NCBI GenBank assembly: GCA_038323575.1 | Contig: JBBQHB010000083.1 | Location: forward strand, 1 to 23,083 | Direction of reading: 5' to 3' | DNA from: CAINVV01 sp038323575 | GTDB lineage: Bacteria > Bacteroidota > Bacteroidia > Bacteroidales > Prolixibacteraceae | Length of the DNA: 23,083 nt | In this document: piece by piece, positions 9,601-18,081 of the stretch | How positions within the stretch are numbered: position 1 is the stretch's first letter | Layout: each line of letters opens with the position of its first letter | Program-made: the position numbers and the translations under genes | Notes under the pieces: generated by a model | The model's database searches: none | What the model saw: the letters and a program-made list of their open reading frames with translations, nothing else | What the model was told of the DNA's origin: nothing

Positions 9601-10120
9601 CAAGATTATTTATGATAAAGGAGAAGGAGCACCTGAGGTTACTTTTGGTGTTAACCTTTCCGTAAAATATAAAAATTGGCAGCTACAGGCATTGGTACAA
9701 GGTGTTGGAAACAGCTGGAAGAGGATTGCTGAAACAGAAGGTGACTTTATTTATATGGGTATTTTTGGTAATTACTTTCAGTATTATGCCGATAACCGGT
9801 GGACTGTTGATAACACGAATGCAACCATGCACAGGTCTTTTGAAAGGGTAGAAGAATACTGGAGAAAGGATGCTTATCTATGCAGCTTCGACTATTACAA
9901 CATGGCTTTTGCCAGACTAAAAAACGTTGAACTATCCTATACATTTCCGAAGAATATGTTAAGCACGATTAAATTGAAAGGAGCTAGTTTATATGTCACA
10001 GGTAAAAACCTTTTCTTCCTGTATAACAAAAATGCTGTCGGAACTGATCCGGAAGTAACTTCTGTTTCTACTTATCCAACTACAAGGATAATTGCATTAG
10101 GTGCAAGGATCTCTTTTTAA
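6686..10120 (+). CDS. SusC-family TonB-dependent outer-membrane transporter with STN domain
   Basis: This 1144-residue protein is the outer-membrane transporter of the PUL; it imports oligosaccharides with its SusD partner using TonB energy. An N-terminal extension and signal (hydrophobic 20-35) lead to an STN/secretin-type domain (about 48-118), then a carboxypeptidase-regulatory-like domain (about 132-202, KVSGKVTDSSGATLPGVSVV), the conserved EIVAVGYG element (211-218), a plug domain (to about 340, ending near SRAANGVILVTTKRG), and a beta-barrel closing with the terminal Phe of ARISF. The length is normal for STN-bearing SusC proteins. STN domains usually signal to an anti-sigma factor that controls an ECF sigma factor, but none is encoded in this window. 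SusD follows after 21 bp. The ligand cannot be predicted from sequence alone. Confidence 0.96.
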   Translation: MKKKEPIWELVGYSLKKNLLIVRIAVILLLVGFLQTRANDAYSQKTKLSVNFSNTELVKVLEKIENLSEFYFLYNEKLIDANRKVSIDAKDEKIEELLAALFSGTDVGFSILDRKIILAPAYLSAEQQISKKVSGKVTDSSGATLPGVSVVVKGTTIGIITDSDGKYALTGVPDNATLQFTFVGMKGQEIKVGNQTTINVALSDESVDIEEIVAVGYGVQKKVNVIGSIATISSDIITAAPATNVSSALSGRLPGLFVAQSSGRPGADAAILTIRGTATIANKSGNTSVLVVVDGIPGRDLNSIEPGDIESLSVLKDASAGIYGSRAANGVILVTTKRGKESPPRFELDLYQGWSSASVLPKMTDAATYATMIRELQSYRGITEANMAYSKTDVEKFASGKYPWTNPNTDWFSAVIKDFSQSNHKTFRVSGGSKMVKYYGAFGTQTDDGIYKSGSSSYKRFNYKVNLDVTLNEYVSLNLNMGASETDVMSPYNTSFGSIIRNLPVSTAIWPTGEPGPDIEKAQQPVTDTDASKTGYTDNRRYRSENMLTATVKIPWVTGLSVIGNYSYDMLFGVQKYVRDLATLYFLDKAAYLAAGNDGSQNGQAFLKPQIRAEIADPRVEDSYNDSKTVTSSLKVNYDKTFGKHNISTFVAVESMDYLNKGITAYRRGFQTVSLPYMNFGSTTEMSNSSLVSNDARLNYFGRFAYNYDEKYLFEFTLRRDGSLRFSQESGRWGNFPSVLLGWRISNEDFWKNNIKSINYLKLKASWGRLGNDAVLPFQYLAMFTSSTSGAVFGSGRSYESSLYQVGEPNPAITWEVADVFNVGFESYMFNNKIKFDIDAFYQKRTDILVARNASVPSFTGLSLPDENFGIVSSKGFEASLGYNNTVGKFSYGITGNFSFARNKILEYDEPAVSYEWQKLTGHPTSAFLQYKATGIYADAAQVAATPHVPGARPGDVILEDFNQDGKITEADKIIYDKGEGAPEVTFGVNLSVKYKNWQLQALVQGVGNSWKRIAETEGDFIYMGIFGNYFQYYADNRWTVDNTNATMHRSFERVEEYWRKDAYLCSFDYYNMAFARLKNVELSYTFPKNMLSTIKLKGASLYVTGKNLFFLYNKNAVGTDPEVTSVSTYPTTRIIALGARISF

Positions 10121-10141
10121 CTAAATTCTAAAATTTAAGTG

Positions 10142-12058
10142 ATGAAAAAATATTCAACTGGTTTAATTTTACTTGTCCTGCTGGTCTTTTCCAACTCATG
10201 TAACGACATATTGGATAAAACGCCATTGGACCAATATTCCGACCTTACGGTATGGTCAAATCCTGAACTCGCGAGTTCATACCTGAACTATTGTTACGAT
10301 GGCCTTGGCCATGGATTTCAAAGTGTCAAGGGCAGCAACTTTACTGACGAAGCAATCTTTGGCAGAGGTGCCAGTACAACGACGCTGCTTAACGGGACAA
10401 TGTCTCCGGATGCAAAGGAATCTGAGCATTTTGTGGCTGCATACCAATGGGCGAAATTCGCTTATATTCAACGAGTCAATAAATTCATTGATAATGTTGA
10501 TAATATTCCTCTTACCTATCCAAAGGAACAACAAGCTGCAATTAAGGTCAAAACAGATGTTTTAAAAGGCGAAGCTATTTTCCTTAGGGCTTACTTTTAC
10601 ACTAACCTTGCACGTACCTATGGCGGATTACCAATATTGGAACATGCCAATGTGTTAAACCAGGACTTCCAAGCCGTTACGAGAGCAACTTTCGAAAAGA
10701 CTGTCAATTTTATTGTTGCCGATTGCGATGCTGCCGCTGCTCTGCTGCCATTAAAATCAAAACAAGAATTGGGAAGAGCTTGTAAAGAAGCTGCTTTAGC
10801 TGTTAAGGCCAGAATATTATTATTCGCTGCCAGTAATCTTACTGCAGGAGATGTAACAAGTATCGGTATAGCAAATGACAATGCACTTGTTCATTATGTG
10901 AACCCAAACAGAGCGGCACTTTGGACAGCAGCGAAAAATGCTGCGAAAGCACTGATGGACCTTCAGGGTTCGACACTGGCATTAGCTGATTTTGGTGCTT
11001 CTACAGGTAACAAGGCAACTGTAGCGCAAAATTACAGAGCGCTGACTGGTAATAGCATTACTCCTGCGAATGGTGAATTTATTTTTGCGAAAATGTTTGA
11101 TCAGGCGTTGGGTACCAGACATCGGACTAATCAGGTAGACGGCCCGAACGGTTACGATGGACTGTATGGCAGAAATGCCCCATTGCAAAGAATGGTCGAC
11201 GAATATGAAATGCAGGATGGTACAAGTTTCTTCAAACACTATTATATCGATGCGGTTGCTGAAGGAACAAGCACAGGCCGTTACATGAAAAACAGGCCGG
11301 AAACTACCGGATTTGATAATCCAAGTCCTTATTATAACCGTGAACCAAGATTCTATGCCAATGTATTATGCGATAGCGCTATATACAACATTGAGCCAAG
11401 ACCATCCAGCTTGATTCTTCGTGATCCGCTTGGAATTTATGACAGACGTACACGTATAACACTTAATGCTGACGGAACAAAAACTACGCTTTATGGTCTG
11501 GATACACGTAATGGACCGATTGTAGCTGGTAATGGGAATTACGTGGGATATTTAACAATGAAATGGGTTCAACAGGGTGTAACCGGCAGTACAGGTTATA
11601 ATTCAAATATCTGGCCATATCTGCGTTATACTGAAGTAGTTCTTGGTTATGCAGAAGCTTGCCTTGAACTGGGTGAAACAGGAGTAGCGAGAACTTGGGT
11701 GAATTTCTTTAGGAATCGGGTTCTTCTTCCAAATACAACCGCATCAGATGCAGATTTAAGAAATGCATTAAGGCACGAAAGGAAAATCGAGCTTTATGGT
11801 GAGGAATCAAGGTGGTTCGATATCAGAAGATGGGTAATAATGGATGAAGTAATGACTTTGCCACAGTATGGTGTTGACATTACTGAAACGATAGACAAGA
11901 AAGTTACCCCGGCAAAAGTTACTACTACCTGGAAATACAATCAGGCAATGCCGAATAATATTATGATTAAAGCTACTTACTGGATGCCTATTACTACAAC
12001 AGAACGTCAGAAAGCACCTCAATTGTTACAGAATCCACTATATCGTCAGGAAATCTAA
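10142..12058 (+). CDS. SusD/RagB-family glycan-binding lipoprotein
   Basis: This 638-residue surface lipoprotein caps the SusC pore and delivers glycan. The lipobox ends at C20 (FSNSC) after a hydrophobic stretch. The start of the mature protein, CNDILDKTPLDQYSD, and the C-terminal element RHERKIELYGEESRWFDIRR are standard SusD features. An in-frame GTG at 10139 lies one codon upstream; I chose the ATG at 10142 because it gives MKKYST, a normal lipoprotein start. It is separated from SusC by 21 bp and is surely co-transcribed. Sequence between the SusD helices varies with the ligand, so the substrate cannot be read off. Confidence 0.95.
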   Translation: MKKYSTGLILLVLLVFSNSCNDILDKTPLDQYSDLTVWSNPELASSYLNYCYDGLGHGFQSVKGSNFTDEAIFGRGASTTTLLNGTMSPDAKESEHFVAAYQWAKFAYIQRVNKFIDNVDNIPLTYPKEQQAAIKVKTDVLKGEAIFLRAYFYTNLARTYGGLPILEHANVLNQDFQAVTRATFEKTVNFIVADCDAAAALLPLKSKQELGRACKEAALAVKARILLFAASNLTAGDVTSIGIANDNALVHYVNPNRAALWTAAKNAAKALMDLQGSTLALADFGASTGNKATVAQNYRALTGNSITPANGEFIFAKMFDQALGTRHRTNQVDGPNGYDGLYGRNAPLQRMVDEYEMQDGTSFFKHYYIDAVAEGTSTGRYMKNRPETTGFDNPSPYYNREPRFYANVLCDSAIYNIEPRPSSLILRDPLGIYDRRTRITLNADGTKTTLYGLDTRNGPIVAGNGNYVGYLTMKWVQQGVTGSTGYNSNIWPYLRYTEVVLGYAEACLELGETGVARTWVNFFRNRVLLPNTTASDADLRNALRHERKIELYGEESRWFDIRRWVIMDEVMTLPQYGVDITETIDKKVTPAKVTTTWKYNQAMPNNIMIKATYWMPITTTERQKAPQLLQNPLYRQEI

Positions 12059-12143
12059 TAAAATGTTGGATATTTAAAGAATTTCCAAAAATAAAAATCG
12101 TAAAATTGTAGGTACAAACAGTAAAGAAACTAAAGTATTAAGT

Positions 12144-13163
12144 ATGAAAACACTTTTAATTACAATCCTTGTCCTAATTGTTTCAGCCGGTAGTGTACTA
12201 TCTGCGCCAAAAGCAAAAGTTGAGTTCAAAAACAACGACAAAGGGAAAAAGGTGGAGGTCTTTGTTGACGGGAAATTTTTCACTGCCTACATTTATCCCG
12301 ACAACATGGAAAAGCAATCGCTTTATCCTATTGCCAGTGCATCAGGAAAACTGATTACCCGTGGCTATCCTTTGGATCCGCGTCCGTTTGAGCGGACCGA
12401 TCATCCGCACCATGTCGGGTTGTGGTTCAATTTTGGCGATGTGAACGGCCTGGATTTCTGGAACAACTCTTTTGCAATTAAGCCTGCTGACAAGCCCAAA
12501 TATGGCACCATCAAGTTTCTTAAAATCGTAAGCGAGAACCCGGCCAAAGGAATACTCGTGACAAATTCAGAATGGGTTGATTTTGAGAACAAGGTTCTGC
12601 TAAATGAGGAGTCTACCTTCGTATTTGAAGGTTCTGCTAATTTTCGCAGCATTGAGCGGACGACCAAATTAACCGCAAAGCAGACCGTTACCTTTACAGA
12701 AAATAAAGAAGGAATCCTTGGTCTGCGTCTCGACAGGGCGTTTGAAGAACCATCAACAAAACCAGATAAATTCCTTGATGCAAACGGAAATATTACAGAA
12801 GTCCCTATTATGAATAACGTGGGAGTTAATGGTGTTTACCGAAATGCAGAAGGAGTTACGGGTGGAAATGTTTGGAGCAAACGTAGTCCATGGGTTGCCC
12901 TGCGTGCTGATAAAGGAGGCGAAGTGATCACCATTGCCATAATCGACAACAAAAATAATGTCAATTATCCGGCCTGGTCACATGCACGGGGATACGGACT
13001 TTTCGCAACCAACAATTTGGCTGGTCGTGCTGTTGATAAGAGTGCATCGGAAGTGAAGGTTGTACTTAAACCAGGTGAAACCATCGTTTTTAAACACAAA
13101 ATTGTAATTGGCGGTGATCTGAGTGATTCGGAACTTAATATGCTGTCAAAAAATTTTAAATAA
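12144..13163 (+). CDS. Secreted DUF6807 ('PmoA-like') protein
   Basis: This 339-residue protein has a clear signal peptide (MKTLLITILVLIVSAG; cleavage about residue 20, after VLS or LSA). It carries the DUF6807 signature around RTDHPHHVGLW (84-94) followed by GDVNGLDFW (98-106). Databases often call this family 'PmoA', but nothing links it to methane oxidation. Members are commonly next to Gfo/Idh/MocA oxidoreductases and sugar-processing genes in Bacteroidota, Planctomycetota and Verrucomicrobiota. No biochemical activity is firmly established as far as I know; the His-rich motif suggests a metal or active site. It lies 85 bp after SusD and 19 bp before the oxidoreductase, so it is part of the same unit. 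Confidence 0.8.
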   Translation: MKTLLITILVLIVSAGSVLSAPKAKVEFKNNDKGKKVEVFVDGKFFTAYIYPDNMEKQSLYPIASASGKLITRGYPLDPRPFERTDHPHHVGLWFNFGDVNGLDFWNNSFAIKPADKPKYGTIKFLKIVSENPAKGILVTNSEWVDFENKVLLNEESTFVFEGSANFRSIERTTKLTAKQTVTFTENKEGILGLRLDRAFEEPSTKPDKFLDANGNITEVPIMNNVGVNGVYRNAEGVTGGNVWSKRSPWVALRADKGGEVITIAIIDNKNNVNYPAWSHARGYGLFATNNLAGRAVDKSASEVKVVLKPGETIVFKHKIVIGGDLSDSELNMLSKNFK

Positions 13164-13182
13164 CCAATACAAATTTTTAAAA

Positions 13183-14547
13183 ATGGAAAAAGAAGAAAAG
13201 AATCCGAGAAGAACCTTTCTTAGAACTGCTACAACAGGAGTTCTTGGTGCTGCAATTTTACCTTCCACTGCATCTGCCCAGGTGAAAAAACCGGTGATTG
13301 TTCCGGCAAGCGCCAAAGGAGCCAACGATCGTATCAGAGTCGCAGTTTTAGGTGTTAACGGTCGTGGAAAATCTCATATTGAAGAAGTTATGGGCCTTTC
13401 GGGAAAAGCAAACGTTGAAGTTGTTGTACTTTGCGATCCCGACATGAATATTTTACAGGATAGGGCTAACGCTTTCGAAAAAAAGTACGGTAAAAAAGTG
13501 GCCATCGAACAAGATTTTCGCAGAGCATATGATGATAAGTCTATCGACGCAGTAACACTTGCAACCCCAAACCACTGGCATGCACTGATGGCAATATGGG
13601 CCTGTCAGGCCGGGAAAGATGTATACGTTGAAAAGCCTGCCACCCACAACATCCACGAAGGGAGAAAATTGATTGAAGCTGCCTACAAATACAACCGGAT
13701 TGTGCAGCACGGCGTACAGTTGCGCAGCTCAGTGGCAATACGCGAAGCAGTTCAGCACCTGAAAGACGGACTGATTGGACGTGTTTACATGTCGAGAGGA
13801 TTGGTTTATCGCTGGCGCCCGAATATTGGCGACCAGGGAATTTCACAGACTCCGGCCGGACTGAACTACGATTTATGGTGCGGTCCCGCTCCAATGCGCC
13901 CATTCACAAAAAATCTGGTACATTACAACTGGCATTGGCATTGGAATTACGGCAACGGCGATGTAGGCAACCAGGGAATTCACGAAACCGACCTTTGCAT
14001 GTGGGGTTTGGGCGTAAATAGCTTGCCTGAACGAATCACTTCAATGGGCGGCAAGTTCCTGTGGGACGACTGCAAGGAAGTTCCTGAAATCCAAACTTCA
14101 ATTTATCACTACCCCAAAGAGAAGAAAATGATCCAGTTTGAAGTCCGCAACTGGTGTACCAACCTCGAAGATGGCGCCGGAGTGGGGAATATTTTCTACG
14201 GGGATAAAGGCTATCTGGTCGTGAAAGGCTATGGAACTTATGAATCCTTTTTGGGCGAAAAACGCGAAAAAGGGCCAAGCCGTTCTGAGGACGGAGAACT
14301 AACCCTCCATTTTCAAAACTGGTTTGATGCTATTCGTGCCCGCGACATGAGTATTCAGAATGGTCCGGTTCAAACCGGAGCTTTGTCTTCATCATTGGCG
14401 CATCTTGGCAATATCTCTTACCGCCTGGGACGTCAGCTCGATTTCGATCCTGTTGCCGAGCGCTTTATCGGAGATGGCGATGTCGATGCAAATAATATGC
14501 TGACACGCGATTACAGAGCGCCATACCTTTTACCTGAAATTGTTTAA
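13183..14547 (+). CDS. Tat-exported Gfo/Idh/MocA-family oxidoreductase
   Basis: This 454-residue NAD(P)-dependent sugar oxidoreductase-type protein has a twin-arginine signal (NPRRTFLR, residues 7-14, then AATTGVLGAA-like hydrophobic residues and ASA). The Rossmann motif is GVNGRG (57-62). ATPNHWH (127-133) and the family's EKP (E150, K151, P152) follow, and then YDLWCGPAP and NYGNGDVGNQGIHETD (H267). The family includes dehydrogenases and also GH109 N-acetylgalactosaminidases, which use NAD for hydrolysis; I cannot separate these here. I chose the ATG at 13183 rather than the frame's earlier codon at 13123 because the latter overlaps DUF6807 and hides the Tat signal. It ends 1 bp before a strong terminator stem, so it is the last gene of the SusCD unit. 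A periplasmic role with bound cofactor is inferred. Confidence 0.88.
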   Translation: MEKEEKNPRRTFLRTATTGVLGAAILPSTASAQVKKPVIVPASAKGANDRIRVAVLGVNGRGKSHIEEVMGLSGKANVEVVVLCDPDMNILQDRANAFEKKYGKKVAIEQDFRRAYDDKSIDAVTLATPNHWHALMAIWACQAGKDVYVEKPATHNIHEGRKLIEAAYKYNRIVQHGVQLRSSVAIREAVQHLKDGLIGRVYMSRGLVYRWRPNIGDQGISQTPAGLNYDLWCGPAPMRPFTKNLVHYNWHWHWNYGNGDVGNQGIHETDLCMWGLGVNSLPERITSMGGKFLWDDCKEVPEIQTSIYHYPKEKKMIQFEVRNWCTNLEDGAGVGNIFYGDKGYLVVKGYGTYESFLGEKREKGPSRSEDGELTLHFQNWFDAIRARDMSIQNGPVQTGALSSSLAHLGNISYRLGRQLDFDPVAERFIGDGDVDANNMLTRDYRAPYLLPEIV

Positions 14548-14548
14548 T

Positions 14549-14592
14549 TTTAACCCCAATCCCGTACATTCGGAATTGGGGTTAAATTTTTT
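14549..14592 (+). terminator. Strong intrinsic terminator ending the SusCD operon
   Basis: TTTAACCCCAAT (14549-14560) pairs perfectly with ATTGGGGTTAAA (14575-14586), with a further CCG/CGG pairing inside (62-64 with 71-73 of 145xx). Six T residues follow at 14587-14592. It begins one base after the oxidoreductase stop codon. This is the only convincing Rho-independent terminator in the window and marks the boundary between the SusCD unit and the GH2 gene. Confidence 0.9.
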
Positions 14593-14628
14593 AGCTATTG
14601 TTATGATCGATAATTGACCCGAATAAAA

Positions 14629-17600
14629 ATGGACAAAATGACTAAACTTTTAATGATATGCGGCTTGATGATTGCAATAAGCCTCATTTCAAACCCGTTG
14701 GCCAAGGCCCAGAAACAAAACGACAAGCCCTTCTGGCTGGACGAAACAAAAAATGAGGAGGACCGGCTGCCCATGCACGCAAGTTTTTCTGTTTACCCCA
14801 ACGAAAAAGAGGCATTGAAGGACAAATGGGAAAATTCTGAAAACAACTTCAGCTTAAACGGTACCTGGAAATTCAAATGGTTCGAAAAACCTGGCGACGT
14901 ACCCGGAGATGTTGCTTCCCCGGCATTCAAAGATGCCGATTGGACCAATTTCCAAATCCCTGCCAACTGGGAGGTCAATAATTATGGAGATCCTATCTAT
15001 GTCAATGTCGGTTATGAATTCTCCTATCTTCAGAAACCAAATCCGCCAATGGTTCCTATGAGTTTCGACCCTACCGGGATTTACAGGCGCGAGATTGACC
15101 TTCCCCAAAACTGGATCGGCAAGAATATCACCCTGCACATCGGAGCGGCCAAATCGAACCTGATGGTTTGGGTCAACGGTAAATACATCGGCTACGGCGA
15201 GGACGGCAAACTGCCTTCCGAATTCGACCTTTCACCAGTACTGGTAGCAGGCAAAAACCTGATCGTGATGAAAGTGATGCGCTGGTGCGACGGAACATAT
15301 CTTGAAGGCCAGGATTTCTGGCGCTTGAGTGGCATCACACGCGATTGTTACCTTGTTAAACGCGAAACAACACATATCAGCGATTTTGCCCTGAACACCT
15401 GGTTAGATGCGGAATACAAAAATGCCAGCCTCGATTTGAACATCAAACTGAGCAATCCGGCAGCAGCCAAAATAACAGCAATGCTGATGGATGGAGACAA
15501 GTTTGTTTCCAATTCTGAAATCGTGTTCAGCAACGAAGCCGAAAAATCGGTCTCCATTCCTGTTGCTGCTCCAAAACTCTGGTCGGCAGAAGAACCTAAC
15601 CTCTATCGATTGCTCCTTACGCTCTCCGACAATTCAGGGAAAGTAATTGAGTCAATTCCGCAGCAGGTGGGCTTCAGGGAAGTTGAAATTAAAGACGGCC
15701 TGTTTCTCGTAAACGGGAAACCAGTCCTCATCAAAGGTGCCGACCGCCACGAAACAGATCCGGTAACCGGACAGACGATTTCCAAAGAAGCCATGCTGCT
15801 CGATGTCAAACTGATGAAACAGTTCAACATCAATGCCGTCCGTACCAGTCACTATCCAAACGACGAATACTGGTACCAACTTTGTGACCAATATGGAATT
15901 TATGTGGTCGACGAAGCCAACAACGAATCACACGGGATCGGTTATGACATTACCAAAACGCTTGCCAATATACCTTCCTGGAAAGATGCCCACATGATGC
16001 GGGTTCAACGGATGTACGAACGGGACAAAAACCATGCATCCGTGGTCATTTGGAGCCTTGGCAATGAAGCCGGCAACGGTTACAACTTCTACGAATGTTA
16101 TTTGTGGCTGAAAAAGTTTGATCATTCCCGACCAGTCCAGTACGAAAGAGCTCTTTCCAGAAACTATACCACAGAGTTCAATACCGACATTGTAAATCCA
16201 ATGTACCCTTCTCCGGCGAGTATGGTTGAATATGTAAAAAACAACCCGGCTCCCGTGAAACCTTTCATCATGTGCGAATACGCGCATGCCATGGGAAATT
16301 CGATGGGAAACTTCAAAGATTACTGGGATATCATCCGCGGGAACCCGAAACACTTCCAGGGTGGTTTTATCTGGGACTTCTTAGACCAGGGCCTGCAAAA
16401 AATCACAGACAAAGGCGATACCATTTATACTTATGGCGGCGATTACGGGAAAGATCTCCCCTCCGACAACAACTTCTTGTGCAACGGAATCTTTTACCCC
16501 AACCGCAATCCGAATCCGCATGCCTGGGAGATGAAAAAGGTATACCAGAACATCCTCACCACGTTGGTCAACCCGACGACCATTTCAGTTTACAACGAAA
16601 ATTTTTTCTCTGACTTGTCAAATATCGGACTTGAGTGGAATGTCACCGTCAACGGCCAGGTGAAACAGTCGGGTAAAATCGAAAAGCTGGATGTTAAAGC
16701 CCGTTCAAAGGCAGAAATAAAACTGCCGGTAAATGCCCGGCCGGAAGGTGAAGTCTTCCTGAATGTAGCTTACAAGCAGAAATCTGACCGCCTGCTCGTC
16801 CCTGCCGGCTTCACGGTAGCTGATGAGCAAATGCCTCTGTCAGGAAAATACATTTCAGCGGCCAAAATCACGCCTGCCGGGAAGGTCAAACTGGCAGAAT
16901 CACCATCCTCCTGGACAATCAGCGCCTCCGGTTTAGCCCTGGAATTCAGCAAAACCACCGGTTTGATTACCAAATACGAAGTCAGCAAACACAACTATAT
17001 CGACGGGGTGACGGGAACCCGGCCTGCCTTCTGGCGTGCCCCTACAGACAATGACATGGGCGCCGGACTTCAGATAAAACTGAAAGAGTGGAAGGTTGCG
17101 CAATCTGACATGAAACTGGAGAAAATCACCGCGGAAGCTTCAGATGACCTTGTAAAAGTTAACTCAAACTATTCTATGCCGGGTGTTTTTGCCAAACTTA
17201 GTGTGACATATACGATACAGGCAAACGGGGAATTGGTTGTCGATCAGCGAATGACAACAGATAATTCGAAAACAGTTCCGATGCTGCCGCGGTTCGGCTT
17301 CAACTGGATCCTGCCGGAAGGGTTTGAAACCATCGAATATTACGGCCGTGGTCCCGTCGAAAACTACCAGGACCGTAATGATGCCGCCCATGTCAGTATT
17401 TACAAACAAAGCGTGAAAAGCCAGTTCTACCCTTACATCCGTCCGCAGGAAAATGGGAACCATACCGATATCCGTTGGTTCAAAATCTACAATTCAAAAG
17501 GATACGGGTTGAAAATCGAGTCAGATTCGCTGCTGAGCATGAGTGCATTGCACTTCTTTGACGCCGACCTTGACGAAGGAGATCGAAAGCACCAGCGGCA

Positions 17601-17763
17601 TTCAGGCGAACTGGTTCCCCGCAAACAAACACAATTGCACATCGACTACAAACAGGAAGGTGTCGGCGGCATCAACAGCTGGGGCACCTGGCCGCTGGAA
17701 CAGTACCTTTTGAATTACAAAAATTACAGCTACTCATTCAAAATCAGTCCGATAAAGAAATAG
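14629..17763 (+). CDS. GH2 LacZ-type beta-galactosidase
   Basis: This 1044-residue retaining glycosidase of family GH2 has the full LacZ architecture: signal peptide (MICGLMIAISLISNPLAKA), sugar-binding domain (from about 75, SLNGTWKFKW), immunoglobulin-like domain, TIM barrel (from about 350), and a C-terminal beta-galactosidase small-chain domain (about 760-1040, with EYYGRGPVENYQDR and VGGINSWG). The acid/base is E480 in SLGNEAGNG and the nucleophile E550 in IMCEYAHAMGNSMG; VDEANNESHG (427-436) is also typical. I used the ATG at 14629; a TTG at 14614 extends the frame without support. It comes 37 bp after the terminator, so it needs its own promoter, which I could not place. It probably removes terminal beta-galactose in the periplasm; related GH2 specificities cannot be excluded. 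Confidence 0.92.
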   Translation: MDKMTKLLMICGLMIAISLISNPLAKAQKQNDKPFWLDETKNEEDRLPMHASFSVYPNEKEALKDKWENSENNFSLNGTWKFKWFEKPGDVPGDVASPAFKDADWTNFQIPANWEVNNYGDPIYVNVGYEFSYLQKPNPPMVPMSFDPTGIYRREIDLPQNWIGKNITLHIGAAKSNLMVWVNGKYIGYGEDGKLPSEFDLSPVLVAGKNLIVMKVMRWCDGTYLEGQDFWRLSGITRDCYLVKRETTHISDFALNTWLDAEYKNASLDLNIKLSNPAAAKITAMLMDGDKFVSNSEIVFSNEAEKSVSIPVAAPKLWSAEEPNLYRLLLTLSDNSGKVIESIPQQVGFREVEIKDGLFLVNGKPVLIKGADRHETDPVTGQTISKEAMLLDVKLMKQFNINAVRTSHYPNDEYWYQLCDQYGIYVVDEANNESHGIGYDITKTLANIPSWKDAHMMRVQRMYERDKNHASVVIWSLGNEAGNGYNFYECYLWLKKFDHSRPVQYERALSRNYTTEFNTDIVNPMYPSPASMVEYVKNNPAPVKPFIMCEYAHAMGNSMGNFKDYWDIIRGNPKHFQGGFIWDFLDQGLQKITDKGDTIYTYGGDYGKDLPSDNNFLCNGIFYPNRNPNPHAWEMKKVYQNILTTLVNPTTISVYNENFFSDLSNIGLEWNVTVNGQVKQSGKIEKLDVKARSKAEIKLPVNARPEGEVFLNVAYKQKSDRLLVPAGFTVADEQMPLSGKYISAAKITPAGKVKLAESPSSWTISASGLALEFSKTTGLITKYEVSKHNYIDGVTGTRPAFWRAPTDNDMGAGLQIKLKEWKVAQSDMKLEKITAEASDDLVKVNSNYSMPGVFAKLSVTYTIQANGELVVDQRMTTDNSKTVPMLPRFGFNWILPEGFETIEYYGRGPVENYQDRNDAAHVSIYKQSVKSQFYPYIRPQENGNHTDIRWFKIYNSKGYGLKIESDSLLSMSALHFFDADLDEGDRKHQRHSGELVPRKQTQLHIDYKQEGVGGINSWGTWPLEQYLLNYKNYSYSFKISPIKK

Positions 17764-17792
17764 CAAAGATCAATCTAAATATAAACAGTTTC

Positions 17793-18011
17793 TTACTCTA
17801 TTACCTTTAAATACAATTCACTATTTTCATCCAATTTTAGTTCAACTATATCATTCCCTTCAGAAGTCAATATAATTTTATATTCTTTTCTTGCAAGAAC
17901 GCCCTTCAAGTCAGAAAGTATTGAATGGGGTTGTGTAACATTGTGAGGGCTATTTGAAATAAAATTATCAAAATCTTCTTTCTCTATTCGTAATTTTCTG
18001 ATGAATGGCAT
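17793..18011 (-). CDS. Possible small hypothetical protein
   Basis: A reverse-strand frame of 72 codons starts at the ATG complementary to 18009-18011 (an earlier ATG at 18066-18068 would give 91 residues) and ends at the TAA complementary to 17793-17795. The protein is unrecognised: charged, lysine- and leucine-rich, with no signal peptide, membrane segment or known motif. It sits in the 413-bp gap between the GH2 and GH43 genes, is markedly more AT-rich than both, and opposes them. It may be a real orphan gene, a fragment, or chance. The rest of the gap holds only AT-rich sequence and the repeat at 18082-18149. Confidence 0.35.
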   Translation of the reverse strand: MPFIRKLRIEKEDFDNFISNSPHNVTQPHSILSDLKGVLARKEYKIILTSEGNDIVELKLDENSELYLKVIE

Positions 18012-18081
18012 ATGATATAAAATTTTTGTTTTGAAATTTTTATTCAAAATTGAAGTCAATTCTAACAAATGTAATGAATAA

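Noticed and set aside
12144..13163. Methane monooxygenase subunit (PmoA)
   Set aside because: The 'PmoA' label is a database misnomer for DUF6807; the protein is secreted, lacks membrane helices beyond the signal and is in a glycan locus.
13123..13182. Upstream extension of the oxidoreductase start
   Set aside because: It overlaps the end of DUF6807 and adds residues before the Tat signal; the ATG at 13183 fits better.
13541..13903. Reverse-strand open frame of 120 codons within the oxidoreductase
   Set aside because: Arg/Ser-rich antisense translation without motifs; the forward gene explains the sequence.
14614..14628. TTG start for the first GH2
   Set aside because: An ATG at 14629 gives a normal signal peptide; no support for the TTG.
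15928..16353. Reverse-strand open frame of 141 codons inside the first GH2
   Set aside because: It covers the antisense of the conserved GH2 acid/base and nucleophile region and looks like a shadow frame.
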